64,000 nucleotides of DNA from Alphaproteobacteria bacterium (GTDB taxonomy: Bacteria; Pseudomonadota; Alphaproteobacteria; Reyranellales; Reyranellaceae). The first letter of the stretch is position 1. Each line of letters opens with the position of its first letter. This document shows positions 15,878 to 24,023 of the stretch, piece after piece. The stretch lies in the NCBI GenBank assembly GCA_019635875.1, contig JAHBYP010000007.1, positions 1-64,000 on the forward strand, read 5' to 3'. Under the pieces are notes generated by a model, which was not told the DNA's origin, searched no databases, and saw only the letters and a program-made list of their open reading frames with translations. The position numbers and the translations under genes are program-made.

Positions 15878-16879
15878 ATGGAATGGGGCAACCTGCCGGT
15901 CTTCGACGACGGCACCGTCTTCGAGGACGTGCAGGCCGCGCTGGCCGAGGCCGAGCAGGCCGACGGCCTGCCCATGGTGCCGCCCACCCGCCGTCGTCTC
16001 GAGGCGATGATCGAGGGCGTCGGCGCGCCCGAGAGTTCCTACGGTCCGATGCCGCCTTTGTTCGGCGAGGTCACGCCGGCCGCTGTGGCCTATCAATGCG
16101 TGCTGGCGGGTTGCCGGCCGGCGGAGTTGCCGCTGGTGGTGACGGCGGCGGCCTCGTGCCTGATGCCGGATTTCAACCTGCTGGGCATCTCGACCACGAC
16201 AGGCACGGCCTGCGTCGTCACCATCGTGCATGGGCCTGTGGCGCAGAGACTCGAGATGAACGCCGGCACCAACATGCTGGGCCCGGGCAACCGCGCCAAT
16301 GCCTGCATCGGTCGCGCCGTGGCGCTGGTGTTGCGCAACATCGGCGGCGCGCGGCCGCTGATCGGCGACATGGCGACCATGGGCCAGCCCGGCAAGTACA
16401 CCTTCTGCTTCGCCGAGGCCGATGCCGAGGACCCGGCGGCCGAGGCGGCATTCCCATCCTTCGCCACGCGCCACGGCGTTCCCGGCGGCGCAGACGCCGT
16501 CACGGTCCTCGGTGTATCCGGCACCATGGAGGTGCTGATCACGCCGCCCGGCGACACGCCTGAATCATCGCTCGCCGCCGTGCCGCATATCATGTGCGCC
16601 GGCGCGCTTGCCGGCGGCGCGTCGCGCAAGCCGGAGCGCGGCGAGCAAGCGTTGCTGCTGCCGCCCGAGCTGGCGCGGCTGCTGGGCAAGCGCGACTGGG
16701 ATCTGGCGCGCACGCAGCGATGGCTGTTCCAGCGCTGCAGCGAGCTGGGCACCGAGGTCGCGCGCCAGCCCGAGGACATCCACATCATCGTCGCCGGCGG
16801 CGCCGGCGCGAAAATGACCTACATGCCGCTATGGGGCGGCAGCACGGTGCCGGTCACCAGCCGGGTGGTGGAGCTGTAG
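15878..16879 (+). CDS. UGSC-associated protein, paralogue 2, unknown function
   Basis: 333 residues beginning at ATG 15878 (MEWGNLPVF), 17 bases after the stop of paralogue 1. Same fold by sequence as its neighbour (shared AGC(K/R)P, the IGRA helix, K(F/Y)TFCF, and DIHI(L/I)VAGG near the end). It lacks the CGSNC pair, having AGTNM at that place, but keeps Cys in VLAGCRP and in YTFCF. Two diverged copies side by side suggest a heterodimeric enzyme with one catalytic and one structural chain, as seen in many alpha/beta systems; this is inference. It closes the run of genes on this strand; an 80-base gap follows. Confidence 0.83.
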   Translation: MEWGNLPVFDDGTVFEDVQAALAEAEQADGLPMVPPTRRRLEAMIEGVGAPESSYGPMPPLFGEVTPAAVAYQCVLAGCRPAELPLVVTAAASCLMPDFNLLGISTTTGTACVVTIVHGPVAQRLEMNAGTNMLGPGNRANACIGRAVALVLRNIGGARPLIGDMATMGQPGKYTFCFAEADAEDPAAEAAFPSFATRHGVPGGADAVTVLGVSGTMEVLITPPGDTPESSLAAVPHIMCAGALAGGASRKPERGEQALLLPPELARLLGKRDWDLARTQRWLFQRCSELGTEVARQPEDIHIIVAGGAGAKMTYMPLWGGSTVPVTSRVVEL

Positions 16880-16962
16880 GGCGCGCCGCCGCCATTCGGT
16901 TTGCGGCCAAGGCGAGATCTTCATAGTCTGCCTTCGAGGCACAACGTCGGAGCGCTCGGCCA

Positions 16963-17652
16963 TTGGGCAGCATCTCGATTCCGGCACGGCCATTCCCTTA
17001 CCCCTATGACGGCAGGTTGATTGCTGCGGCAACGGCTCTGCTCGTCATCGACCTGCAGCGCGACTTCCTCTCGCCGGACGGCTACTTCGCCCGCAAGGGC
17101 TACGATCCGGCTCCGCTGCGCGCCATCCTGCCGGCGGTCAATCGGCTGATCGAGGCCGCGCGGGCGGCCGGCCTCCTCATCGTTCACACGCGTCAGGGTT
17201 ACCGGGCCGATCTCGCCGACATGACGCCCTACGAGCGCTGGCGGCGTCGGCGCGCCGGTCTTGAAGGCACCGACATCCTGCTGCGCTCGTCTCCAGGCTA
17301 CGAGATTGTGCCCGAGCTCAGCCGCGCCGACACCGACGTCGTCATCGACAAGACGGCGAACGGAGCCTTCACGCACACCGACCTTGAGCACGTTCTGCGG
17401 GCCAAAGGCGTAACGCATCTCTTTTTCACCGGATGCACCACGGATGTCTGCGTGCACACGACGCTCCGCGAAGCGCATGACCGCAATTTCCAGTGTTGTC
17501 TTGTCGAGGACGCCTGCGCCAGCGGCGACGCCTACGCCCACGAGGCCGCCATTCACATGGTGACGGTCGAGGACGGCATCTTCGGCACCGTCGCCAGGAC
17601 GGACGATGTCGTCGCCGCCCTCCGGCTGCTGGCTTCGAGCGAGCCTTCTTGA
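16963..17652 (+). CDS. isochorismatase-fold cysteine hydrolase
   Basis: 229 residues. Catalytic triad of the cysteine-hydrolase/isochorismatase superfamily is complete: Asp30 in LLVIDLQRDF, Lys130 in VIDKTANGAF, and Cys163 in FTGCTTDVCVHTTLREA. The pattern TDVCVHTTLREAHDRNF is like that of ureidoacrylate and biuret amidohydrolases (RutB/BiuH side of the family) more than true isochorismatases. Only TTG 16963 is available as start in this frame after the upstream TAG at 16924, and conserved-looking residues (PARPFPYPYDG) precede the first Asp, so the TTG start is plausible though no ribosome site is seen. If it is a biuret hydrolase it would feed the AtzF/AtzEG locus 30 kb downstream, but they are not linked in an operon. 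Confidence 0.82.
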   Translation: MGSISIPARPFPYPYDGRLIAAATALLVIDLQRDFLSPDGYFARKGYDPAPLRAILPAVNRLIEAARAAGLLIVHTRQGYRADLADMTPYERWRRRRAGLEGTDILLRSSPGYEIVPELSRADTDVVIDKTANGAFTHTDLEHVLRAKGVTHLFFTGCTTDVCVHTTLREAHDRNFQCCLVEDACASGDAYAHEAAIHMVTVEDGIFGTVARTDDVVAALRLLASSEPS

Positions 17653-17720
17653 ATCGCAAGGCGGCCCTCGATGCGAGATCGAGAGCCTCGTCGTACGCGG
17701 GATGACAGGTTGGACCCGGG

Positions 17721-18884
17721 TTACGCTACCGTCGCCGTCCTGAACGCCGCGACGAAGCGGTCGACGTCCTCCTCGTCGTTGTAGACATGCGGGCTGATGC
17801 GCAGGCGGCCCAGGCGCGGCGCGGCGTAGACCTTCTGCGCCGCCAGCTTCTTCGGCAGGTCCGCCGGCATGCCCTGCGGGAAGCCGAGGCAGAGCACGTG
17901 CGGCGCGCGCAATTTCTCGTCCAGCACGGTGGCGCCGGCGTTGGTGCGATCGCCGGCGAGGCCGGCGGCCAGTCGCCTGGTCAGCATCGACAGGCGCTCG
18001 ACGATCGGCTCGTTGCCCCAGGCGGCCATCATCTCCATGCCGATCGCCGCCATCTCCATCGAGATGAAGTGATCGCGCTCGCCCATGTCGAAGCGCTTGG
18101 CGCTGTCGACGTAGGAGGGATCGGTGAAATACACCGGATCCTCGGCCACCACGCGCTTGCGGCCGAAGGCGGTCTGCTCGACCGGGATGCCGCCCTGGTG
18201 GCGCTTCGCCACATAGGCGAAGGCGCGGCCGTACGGCCCGAGCACCCATTTGTAGGTCGGGAAGATCAGGATGTCGGGATCGAGCGTCTTGACGTCGATG
18301 CGGCGCACGCCGGCGTCATGCGTGGCGTCGACCAGCAGCATCGCGCCCGCCTTGCGCAGCGCGGCGGCGATGCGCGGCATGTCGAGCGCGCCGCCGTCGG
18401 ACCAGTGCACCGAGGAGATCGAGGCCAGCGCCACCGGCTCGGCGCCCGACCGCTCGATCGCCGCCAGCACCGCCGAGGTCCAGTCGCCGTCGCCGCCATG
18501 CGCCACCGGCTCGACGCGGAAACCGCCGGCCTCGGCGCGGCTCATCCACTCCAGCACCGGCGAGGTGTGGTCATCCTTCAAGGTCAGCACGCGCGATCCG
18601 CGCGCGATGCTCAGCACCTTGCCGGCGATCGCCACGCCGTAGCCGACCGACGAGACCAGCGCGATGTCGGCGGCATCGGCGCCGATCAGCGCCGCCGCCG
18701 CCTTGCGCGCGCGCTCGTGCATGGCGTTGGCGAAGGCCGGATCGAGCTCCCACGGCCGGCCCTTGCGGCCGACGCCGACGCGGCCGGCCTCCTGCGAGGC
18801 CAGCGGCAGCGGGCTCCAGGCGGCAGCGTTGAGGTAGCAGACGTCGCGCGGCAGATCGAACAGCGCGCGTTGCGAGGGCAGCAT
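17721..18884 (-). CDS. class V aminotransferase-fold PLP enzyme
   Basis: 387 residues with the fold-type I PLP architecture of the NifS/SelA-like aminotransferase class V group. YLNAAAWSPLP begins the substrate lobe, LLVDATHDAG gives the Asp that binds the pyridine nitrogen, and FPTYKWVLGPYG contains the Schiff-base Lys. The conserved His stacking on PLP is in the DHTSP segment. There is no C-terminal active-site Cys loop typical of cysteine desulfurases, so an aminotransferase, kynureninase-like or epimerase/lyase reaction is more likely. Monocistronic and convergent with the hydrolase. Substrate not predictable. Confidence 0.85.
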   Translation of the reverse strand: MLPSQRALFDLPRDVCYLNAAAWSPLPLASQEAGRVGVGRKGRPWELDPAFANAMHERARKAAAALIGADAADIALVSSVGYGVAIAGKVLSIARGSRVLTLKDDHTSPVLEWMSRAEAGGFRVEPVAHGGDGDWTSAVLAAIERSGAEPVALASISSVHWSDGGALDMPRIAAALRKAGAMLLVDATHDAGVRRIDVKTLDPDILIFPTYKWVLGPYGRAFAYVAKRHQGGIPVEQTAFGRKRVVAEDPVYFTDPSYVDSAKRFDMGERDHFISMEMAAIGMEMMAAWGNEPIVERLSMLTRRLAAGLAGDRTNAGATVLDEKLRAPHVLCLGFPQGMPADLPKKLAAQKVYAAPRLGRLRISPHVYNDEEDVDRFVAAFRTATVA

Positions 18885-19044
18885 GGGCGGGCTCCGACGA
18901 ATGAGGCCCGCAGCCTAGGCCATCGCGCGCCGCAGTTCAGCCCCGCTCTTGTCGGCAGACAATGTCGTCAGTCCGGCGGCTTGCAGGGCTGGTCGAAGGC
19001 GAAGATCCGGACGTCCGCGTCATAGGTGCCGAGTCGATCATCAG

Positions 19045-19437
19045 CTACCACAGGCGCTCGATGGCGTACTGTTCGAACGCGCGATCGTTCGACACCAGTA
19101 CAAGGTTCTCGAGCAGCGCCTGGGCGGCCAGCATCCGGTCGAACGGATCCTGGTGCTTGCCGCCCATGCTGCCGGCGCGCTGAGCGTGCGCCACCGAGAG
19201 GGCCAGCTCGGTGAATCCTTCGCCGGCAATAGCTCCGACGATGTCGTTCGCGACCACGGACGCCTCCGGCAGCTTGCCGATGCGATACCTGGTGGCGATC
19301 TCCCAGGCCGTCACGGCGCTGATGATCGCCTCGTTCTGCTCATCGAGGATCGCCTCGCGCGCGCGCCGCGACAGCTTGCTGTCGGCGAAGACCCACCACA
19401 GGAAGGTGTGCGTATCGAGGAGCAGCCGCACGCTCAC
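19045..19437 (-). CDS. VapC-family PIN-domain toxin (ribonuclease)
   Basis: 130 residues. N-terminal LLLDTHTFLWWVFADSKL provides the first acidic PIN residue (Asp8) and the family's TH-F-LWW pattern. SAVTAWEIATRY carries the conserved Glu, and DPFDRMLAAQAL supplies the C-terminal Asp pair. VapC toxins cleave RNA, commonly tRNA, when released from antitoxin. Its ATG overlaps the antitoxin stop by 4 bases (ATGA at 19434-19437), the standard translational coupling of these modules. Confidence 0.92.
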   Translation of the reverse strand: MSVRLLLDTHTFLWWVFADSKLSRRAREAILDEQNEAIISAVTAWEIATRYRIGKLPEASVVANDIVGAIAGEGFTELALSVAHAQRAGSMGGKHQDPFDRMLAAQALLENLVLVSNDRAFEQYAIERLW

Positions 19438-19661
19438 TCCCAGAGCTTCAGCTCTTCCTCGGGCAACGGCTCGAAGAACTCCGGCCCGACGCGGCCCTTG
19501 CCCTTGAGACGCCCGAACACGCGCTTTGGCTTGGGCGGCAGCGGCACGATCTTCGCCACCGGCTCCTTGCCGCGCGCCAGCACGATCTCCTCGCCGGCCT
19601 CGGCGCGGGCGACGAGCTTCGAGAGGTTGGTCTTGGCGGCGTGGATCGTGTAGGTGGGCAT
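19434..19661 (-). CDS. Phd/VapB-type antitoxin
   Basis: 75 residues. The first 42 form a Phd/YefM DNA-binding domain (TIHAAKTNLSKLVARAEAGE, then PVAKIVPL). The tail, PLPEEELKLWE, is acidic and would occupy the toxin active site. The gene comes first in the pair as usual, and two identical 8-bp palindromes lie directly upstream as likely autoregulatory operators. Confidence 0.9.
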   Translation of the reverse strand: MPTYTIHAAKTNLSKLVARAEAGEEIVLARGKEPVAKIVPLPPKPKRVFGRLKGKGRVGPEFFEPLPEEELKLWE

Positions 19662-19670
19662 GCTGAGATG

Positions 19671-19691
19671 TTAGCTAATCTGCTTAGCTAA
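19671..19691. promoter_or_regulatory. twin TTAGCTAA operator of the antitoxin gene
   Basis: TTAGCTAA occurs twice (19671-19678 and 19684-19691), each copy a perfect palindrome, centres 13 bases apart, 10 bases before the antitoxin ATG. Phd-type antitoxins bind paired short palindromes over their own promoter, so this is the expected autorepression site. The A/T-rich sequence is conspicuous in a GC-rich region. Confidence 0.7.
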
Positions 19692-19706
19692 ACCAAGATT
19701 GCCGCT

Positions 19707-20318
19707 TCACCACATCGTCTTCGCCGCGCGACCGGGCCATTCCCTGTCATAAACTTCTCCGCCTACCCGGCCCTTGCTGAGCGAGGCGAGGATGTCGCCG
19801 GCGCTGGGCAACTCGCGGGCCGAGCGGTGGCGCGCGGGGTTCCACAGCTCGGAGCGCACCAGGGCGCGGGCGCACTGGAAGTAGATCGCGTCGACCGTCA
19901 GCACCGTCACCGAGCGCGGCGGCTTGCCCTCGACGGCGAAGGACTCGAGCAGCGCCGGCGCGATGCTGAGCCGCGCGCGACCGTTGACGCGCAGGGTGTT
20001 GCCGATGCCGGGGATCAGGAACAGCAGCGCGACGCGCGGGTCGCGCACGATGTTGCGCAGGGAGTCGACGCGGTTGTTGCCCCTGCGGTCGGGCAGCATC
20101 AGGGTGCGCTCGTCGTGGATGCGCACGAAGCCGGCGAGGTCGCCGCGCGGCGAGCAGTCCAGGCCTTCCGGGCCCGCGGTCGCCAGCGCCAGGAACGGCG
20201 AGGCTTCGATATAGGCGCGGTACTGCGGCGTGATCCGGTCGACCTCCTTCACCGTGGAGGTCTCGCCGGGCAGGCCGTAGAGGGCTTCGAGCTGTTCGAT
20301 GCTGGATATGATGGACAC
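19707..20318 (-). CDS. pyridoxamine 5'-phosphate oxidase-family FMN protein
   Basis: About 203 residues from GTG 20318, which has GAAGAGG upstream; ATG 20351 is an alternative adding 11 residues. Split-barrel flavin-binding fold: SPFLALATAGPEGLDCSPRGD, TLMLPDRRGNNRVDSLRNI and VALLFLIPGIGNTLRVNGRA are the beta-strands that hold FMN in this family. Members reduce or oxidise diverse small molecules or act as flavin/haem sequestering proteins, so the substrate is open. No operon partner. Confidence 0.83.
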   Translation of the reverse strand: MSIISSIEQLEALYGLPGETSTVKEVDRITPQYRAYIEASPFLALATAGPEGLDCSPRGDLAGFVRIHDERTLMLPDRRGNNRVDSLRNIVRDPRVALLFLIPGIGNTLRVNGRARLSIAPALLESFAVEGKPPRSVTVLTVDAIYFQCARALVRSELWNPARHRSARELPSAGDILASLSKGRVGGEVYDREWPGRAAKTMW

Positions 20319-20516
20319 GGCAACCTCTTCGGCGTGCTGGCAGCGCTTCATACAGGCATTGACCCGGCCGCGTCATGCGGCGCGGCGTATCGCGCAGGTG
20401 CGCAGGCTGTCGGGGACAATGGCGACATCGAAGGCCCATGTCGCGGGCCCGTGTCTTGCAAGGCCGGGGGAGAGCGGCGTAGCGTCCGCCCAGTTGCCTT
20501 TCCCGGGAGACCCAGA

Positions 20517-22109
20517 ATGTCCAACCTGATGCGAAGCGCCCGTCTGGCGCTCGGCGCGGCCGTGCTGTCGACGGCGGCGGCGCTGCCCGCCTTCTCGCCG
20601 GCCTCGGCGCAGGTCACCCTGCGCGCGGCGATGCATTCGGACCTTAAGATCATCGATCCGGTCTGGACGACGGCGCTGATCTCGACCCATCACGGCTACA
20701 TGATCTACGACACGCTGTTCGCGCTCGACGGCGCCCTCACCGTCAAGCCGCAGATGGTCGACAAGTACACGCTGAGCGACGATCGCGTGACGTGGACCTT
20801 CACCCTGCGCGATGGCCTCGCCTTCCACGACGGCGCGCCGGTGACGTCCGACGACGTCATCGCCTCGCTCAAGCGCTGGGGCGCGCGCGACTCGGTGGGC
20901 CAGAAGCTGCTGTCCTTCGTGGCCGCGATGGAGGCGGTCGATCCCAAGACCTTCCGCCTGAAGATGAAGGAGCCCTACGGCCTGGTGCTGCAGAGCCTCG
21001 CCAAGTCGGGCTCCAACGCGCCCTTCATCATGCCCAAGCGCGTCGCCGACACCGATCCGCAGCAGCAGATCACCGACACCACCGGCTCCGGCCCCTTCAT
21101 CTTCGTCAAGGACCAGTGGAAGGCGGGCGAGAAGGCGGTCTACGTCAAGAATCCCAAATACGTGCCGCGCGCCGAGCCCGCCTCGGGCCTGGCCGGCGGC
21201 AAGGTCGCCAAGGTCGATCGTGTCGAGTGGCTGGCGATCCCCGACCTGCAGACCCAGGTCAACGCCCTGCTGAACGGCGAGATCGACCTGATCGAGATCG
21301 TTCCGGCCGACCTGCTGCCGCTGCTGGCCAAGGACAGCAACATCGAGCTGACGGTGACCAACACGGCGGGCCGCCAGTACGCGATGCGCTTCAACACGCT
21401 GCACAAGCCGTTCGACAATCCCAAGATCCGCGCCGCCGCGATGGTGGCGCTGAGCCAGCGCGAGTTCCTCGAGGCCAATGTCGGTGATCCCAAGTGGTTC
21501 AAGGAGTGCAAGTCCCTGTTCCCCTGCGGCACGCCGCTGGAATCGATCAAGGGCTGGGACGGCGTGATCAACGGCGACATCGCCAAGGCCAAGGCGATGC
21601 TGGCCGAGGCCAAGTATGACGGCACGCCGATCGTCTTCCTGCACCAGACCGACACCGCGGGACACAACAACCTCGCCACCGTCGGCAAGGCGCAGCTCGA
21701 GCGCGCCGGCTTCAAGATCGACCTGCAGCCGATGGACTGGCAGACCCTGGTGTCGCGGCGCGCCAAGAAGGACGCGCCGGACAAGGGCGGCTGGGGCGCC
21801 TTCTTCACGTCGTGGGGCTCGGTCGACGTGATCAACCCGGTGAGCGCGGCGTTTCTCAACGCCGGCTGCGAGAAGGCGACCTTCGGCTGGCCGTGCGACC
21901 CCGAGCTGGAGAAGCTGCGCGACGCCTATTCCAAGGAGACCGACGCGGCCAAGCAGAAGGCGATCGCCGAGCAGGTGCAGCTGCGCGTGCTGGAGTATCC
22001 GACGCACGTGCCGCTGGGCCAGTTCACCACGCCGACGGCGATCCGCAAGAGCCTCTCCGGCCTGGTGAAGGCGCCGTCCTTCGCCTTCTGGAACCTGGAG
22101 AAGAAGTGA
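20517..22109 (+). CDS. peptide/nickel-type ABC solute-binding protein
   Basis: 530 residues of the DppA/OppA cluster. A Sec signal peptide is visible (MSNLMRSARLALGAAVLSTA, cleavage near ASAQVTL). The mature part shows RDGLAFHDGAPVTSDDVIAS, the classic peptide-binding-protein motif, and later RFNTLHKPFDNPKIRAAAM. ATG 20517 follows CGGGAGACCCAGA. No permease or ATPase genes adjoin it; instead an SDR gene overlaps its stop by 4 bases. The rest of the transporter must be elsewhere, possibly shared with other systems. Ligand unknown: homologues bind peptides, opines, glutathione or metal chelates. Confidence 0.9.
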   Translation: MSNLMRSARLALGAAVLSTAAALPAFSPASAQVTLRAAMHSDLKIIDPVWTTALISTHHGYMIYDTLFALDGALTVKPQMVDKYTLSDDRVTWTFTLRDGLAFHDGAPVTSDDVIASLKRWGARDSVGQKLLSFVAAMEAVDPKTFRLKMKEPYGLVLQSLAKSGSNAPFIMPKRVADTDPQQQITDTTGSGPFIFVKDQWKAGEKAVYVKNPKYVPRAEPASGLAGGKVAKVDRVEWLAIPDLQTQVNALLNGEIDLIEIVPADLLPLLAKDSNIELTVTNTAGRQYAMRFNTLHKPFDNPKIRAAAMVALSQREFLEANVGDPKWFKECKSLFPCGTPLESIKGWDGVINGDIAKAKAMLAEAKYDGTPIVFLHQTDTAGHNNLATVGKAQLERAGFKIDLQPMDWQTLVSRRAKKDAPDKGGWGAFFTSWGSVDVINPVSAAFLNAGCEKATFGWPCDPELEKLRDAYSKETDAAKQKAIAEQVQLRVLEYPTHVPLGQFTTPTAIRKSLSGLVKAPSFAFWNLEKK

Positions 22110-22837
22110 CCGATCTCGCCGATCGCGTGGCGCTCGTCACGGGCGCCTCGCGCGGCATCGGCCGGGCGATCGCGCTGGCGCTGGGCGATGCGGGCGCGGC
22201 GGTCGCGGTGAATTATGTCGAGCGGGCGGCCGACGCGGAGACCGTCGTCGGCGCCATCCGCCAGGCCGGCCACGCCGCGCTGGCGGTGAAGGCCGATGTC
22301 TCGGACTCGCGCTCCGTGACCAGGATGGTGCGCGAGGTCGAGGCCGCGCTCGGCCCGATCGACGTGCTGGTGAACAACGCCGGCATCGGCATCATGCGCG
22401 GCCTCGACGATCTCACCGAGGCCGATTTCGACCGCACCATCGCGGTCAACCTGAAATCGGCGTTCCTCTGCACGCAGGCGGTCCTGCCGGGCATGCGTGC
22501 GCGGCGCTGGGGTCGCATCGTCAACATCAGCTCGGGCGCGGCGCGTGGCGCCGGCATGGTCGGCGCGCACTACAACGCCTCGAAGGCCGGCATGGAAGGC
22601 CTGACGCGGGGCTACGCCGCGCGGCTGGCGAAGGAGGGCATCACCGTCAACAACGTGGCGCCCTCGCTGATCGACACCGACATGATCGGCGCGCGCCGCG
22701 CCGACGCCATGGCGCGCATTCCCGTGGGCCGTCTGGGCACGTCGGAGGAAGTGGCGCAGGCCGCGCTCATGGTGATCGGCAACGCCTACATGACCGGCCA
22801 GACCGTACAGACCAACGGCGGCCTGCACTTCAACTGA
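22106..22837 (+). CDS. SDR-family NAD(P)-dependent oxidoreductase
   Basis: 243 residues from GTG 22106, whose GTGA overlaps the stop of the binding-protein gene; GGAGAAGAA precedes it. Complete classical SDR: TGASRGIG at residues 13-20, NNAG, catalytic Ser in NISSGAARG, Tyr and Lys in HYNASKAG, and the C-terminal TGQTVQTNGG. Resembles 3-oxoacyl-ACP reductase (FabG) relatives. Translational coupling to a substrate-binding protein suggests it oxidises or reduces the imported compound. Confidence 0.92.
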   Translation: MTDLADRVALVTGASRGIGRAIALALGDAGAAVAVNYVERAADAETVVGAIRQAGHAALAVKADVSDSRSVTRMVREVEAALGPIDVLVNNAGIGIMRGLDDLTEADFDRTIAVNLKSAFLCTQAVLPGMRARRWGRIVNISSGAARGAGMVGAHYNASKAGMEGLTRGYAARLAKEGITVNNVAPSLIDTDMIGARRADAMARIPVGRLGTSEEVAQAALMVIGNAYMTGQTVQTNGGLHFN

Positions 22838-22845
22838 GCGGCACG

Positions 22846-24023
22846 ATGGCGAAGTACATTCTCGATGGAGCGTTGCGCTGGCTGAATCGCGATGACTGGG
22901 CGATGCAGTTCGAAGTCCTTTATCATCAGCATACGAGCTCGGCGGCACGGGCACTGGAGCTCGATGTCGAGGACATCGCGGATATCCTGGGCCCGAATCA
23001 CTTCTCGCAGATCTCGGGTTGGGTCTTCGAAGATCTGCTGACCCGCACGCTGGAGGATGGGCGAAATCTCGCCAATGACTACCTCAAGCGTCGCAGCTGG
23101 AAGGAAACCGCCCGAACCAGGGCCTATATCGCGGCGCTGCGCGACTCGGTGGTCAGCATCTACGAGGTCAGTGAGCTGGTGCCGGGTGAATCGTTTCTCG
23201 CGCGCGATCTGATTCGCGGCGGCGAACCGATCCGCGTCCTGGAGCGCAGCGGCTCACGCTCGGTGCGGCCGTGGGACCGCCTGGCGACCCGTATCATGCC
23301 AAGAGGCGACGCCTTCGAGATGAGCGGGGGCACGCTGCTGTTCACCTACGACGCAGCCGAGACGCTGATCGTGCCATTGCGCAGCGTCGCTGCGGATGCG
23401 ACTGCGCAGGAGTGGACGACGATACTCGCCAAGGCCGCGCCGGCCTTCACAGAGGCGTGGCTGCTGGCGTCCATTCCTCCTCTGACCGGCAGGCTCCCCG
23501 CGCTGACCAACACCGACGGCGATGAACTGGCGCCGAGCACGACGCTCTATCCGCTGCGCACCGACGTGCCCAGAGAGGACCTCATCGCTGCGCTTGGACG
23601 CGAGGACTCCTTGCCTTCGGCTGGAACCGATGTGTGGAAGTGGATGGGCGTACGCTCATCGAGCCGGTGATCGCCGGGCTTGTCGGAGCGCCGTTCTCGG
23701 AAGTCCAGTCGACCGACGAGGCAACGTTAGCGTTGCCGACCGGGAGCGATCCGCCCCCCGATATGTCAGCGGCAGAACAACAAGAGATGACTCGAAAAAT
23801 GTTCGATCGCCACTATACCGCTGTGCTCGACGAGCCTGTGCCGTTTCTCGGCGGCTTGGCTCCTCGTGCCGCCGTGGGCACCGACGAAGGTCGCGCGAAG
23901 GCCGCTGACTGGCTGAAGTACCTGGAGAATCAGACGTCGAAGGTCAGGCCCGGAGAACCCGGGTACCGCTACGACTTCACATGGATGTGGGAACGCCTGG
24001 GCATCGCCCATCTGCGCCACTGA
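22846..24023 (+). pseudogene. hypothetical protein gene with one frameshift
   Basis: Two overlapping frames read as one protein of about 390 residues. Frame 1 from ATG 22846 gives YILDGALRWLNRDDWAMQFE and, in the middle, TLLFTYDAAETLIVPL. Near 23600 the coding frame shifts: frame 1 drifts into GREDSLPSAGT, while the alternative frame reads RGLLAFGWNRCVEVDGRTLI and then the conserved-looking C-terminus LKYLENQTSKV...YDFTWMWERLGI, ending at 24023. One base lost near 23600 explains it. The C-terminal block resembles uncharacterised SEC-C-associated bacterial proteins; no function assigned. Composition is a little less GC-rich than its neighbours. Its 3' end overlaps the convergent gene by 55 bases. 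Confidence 0.7.

Noticed and set aside
16963-17652. Isochorismatase-fold protein as definite biuret hydrolase
   Set aside because: The triad is clear but substrate-defining residues cannot be judged without alignment, and the atz genes are 23-30 kb away.
20517-22837. Binding protein and SDR as part of a complete transporter operon
   Set aside because: No permease or ATPase genes adjoin; only the two overlapping genes are supported.
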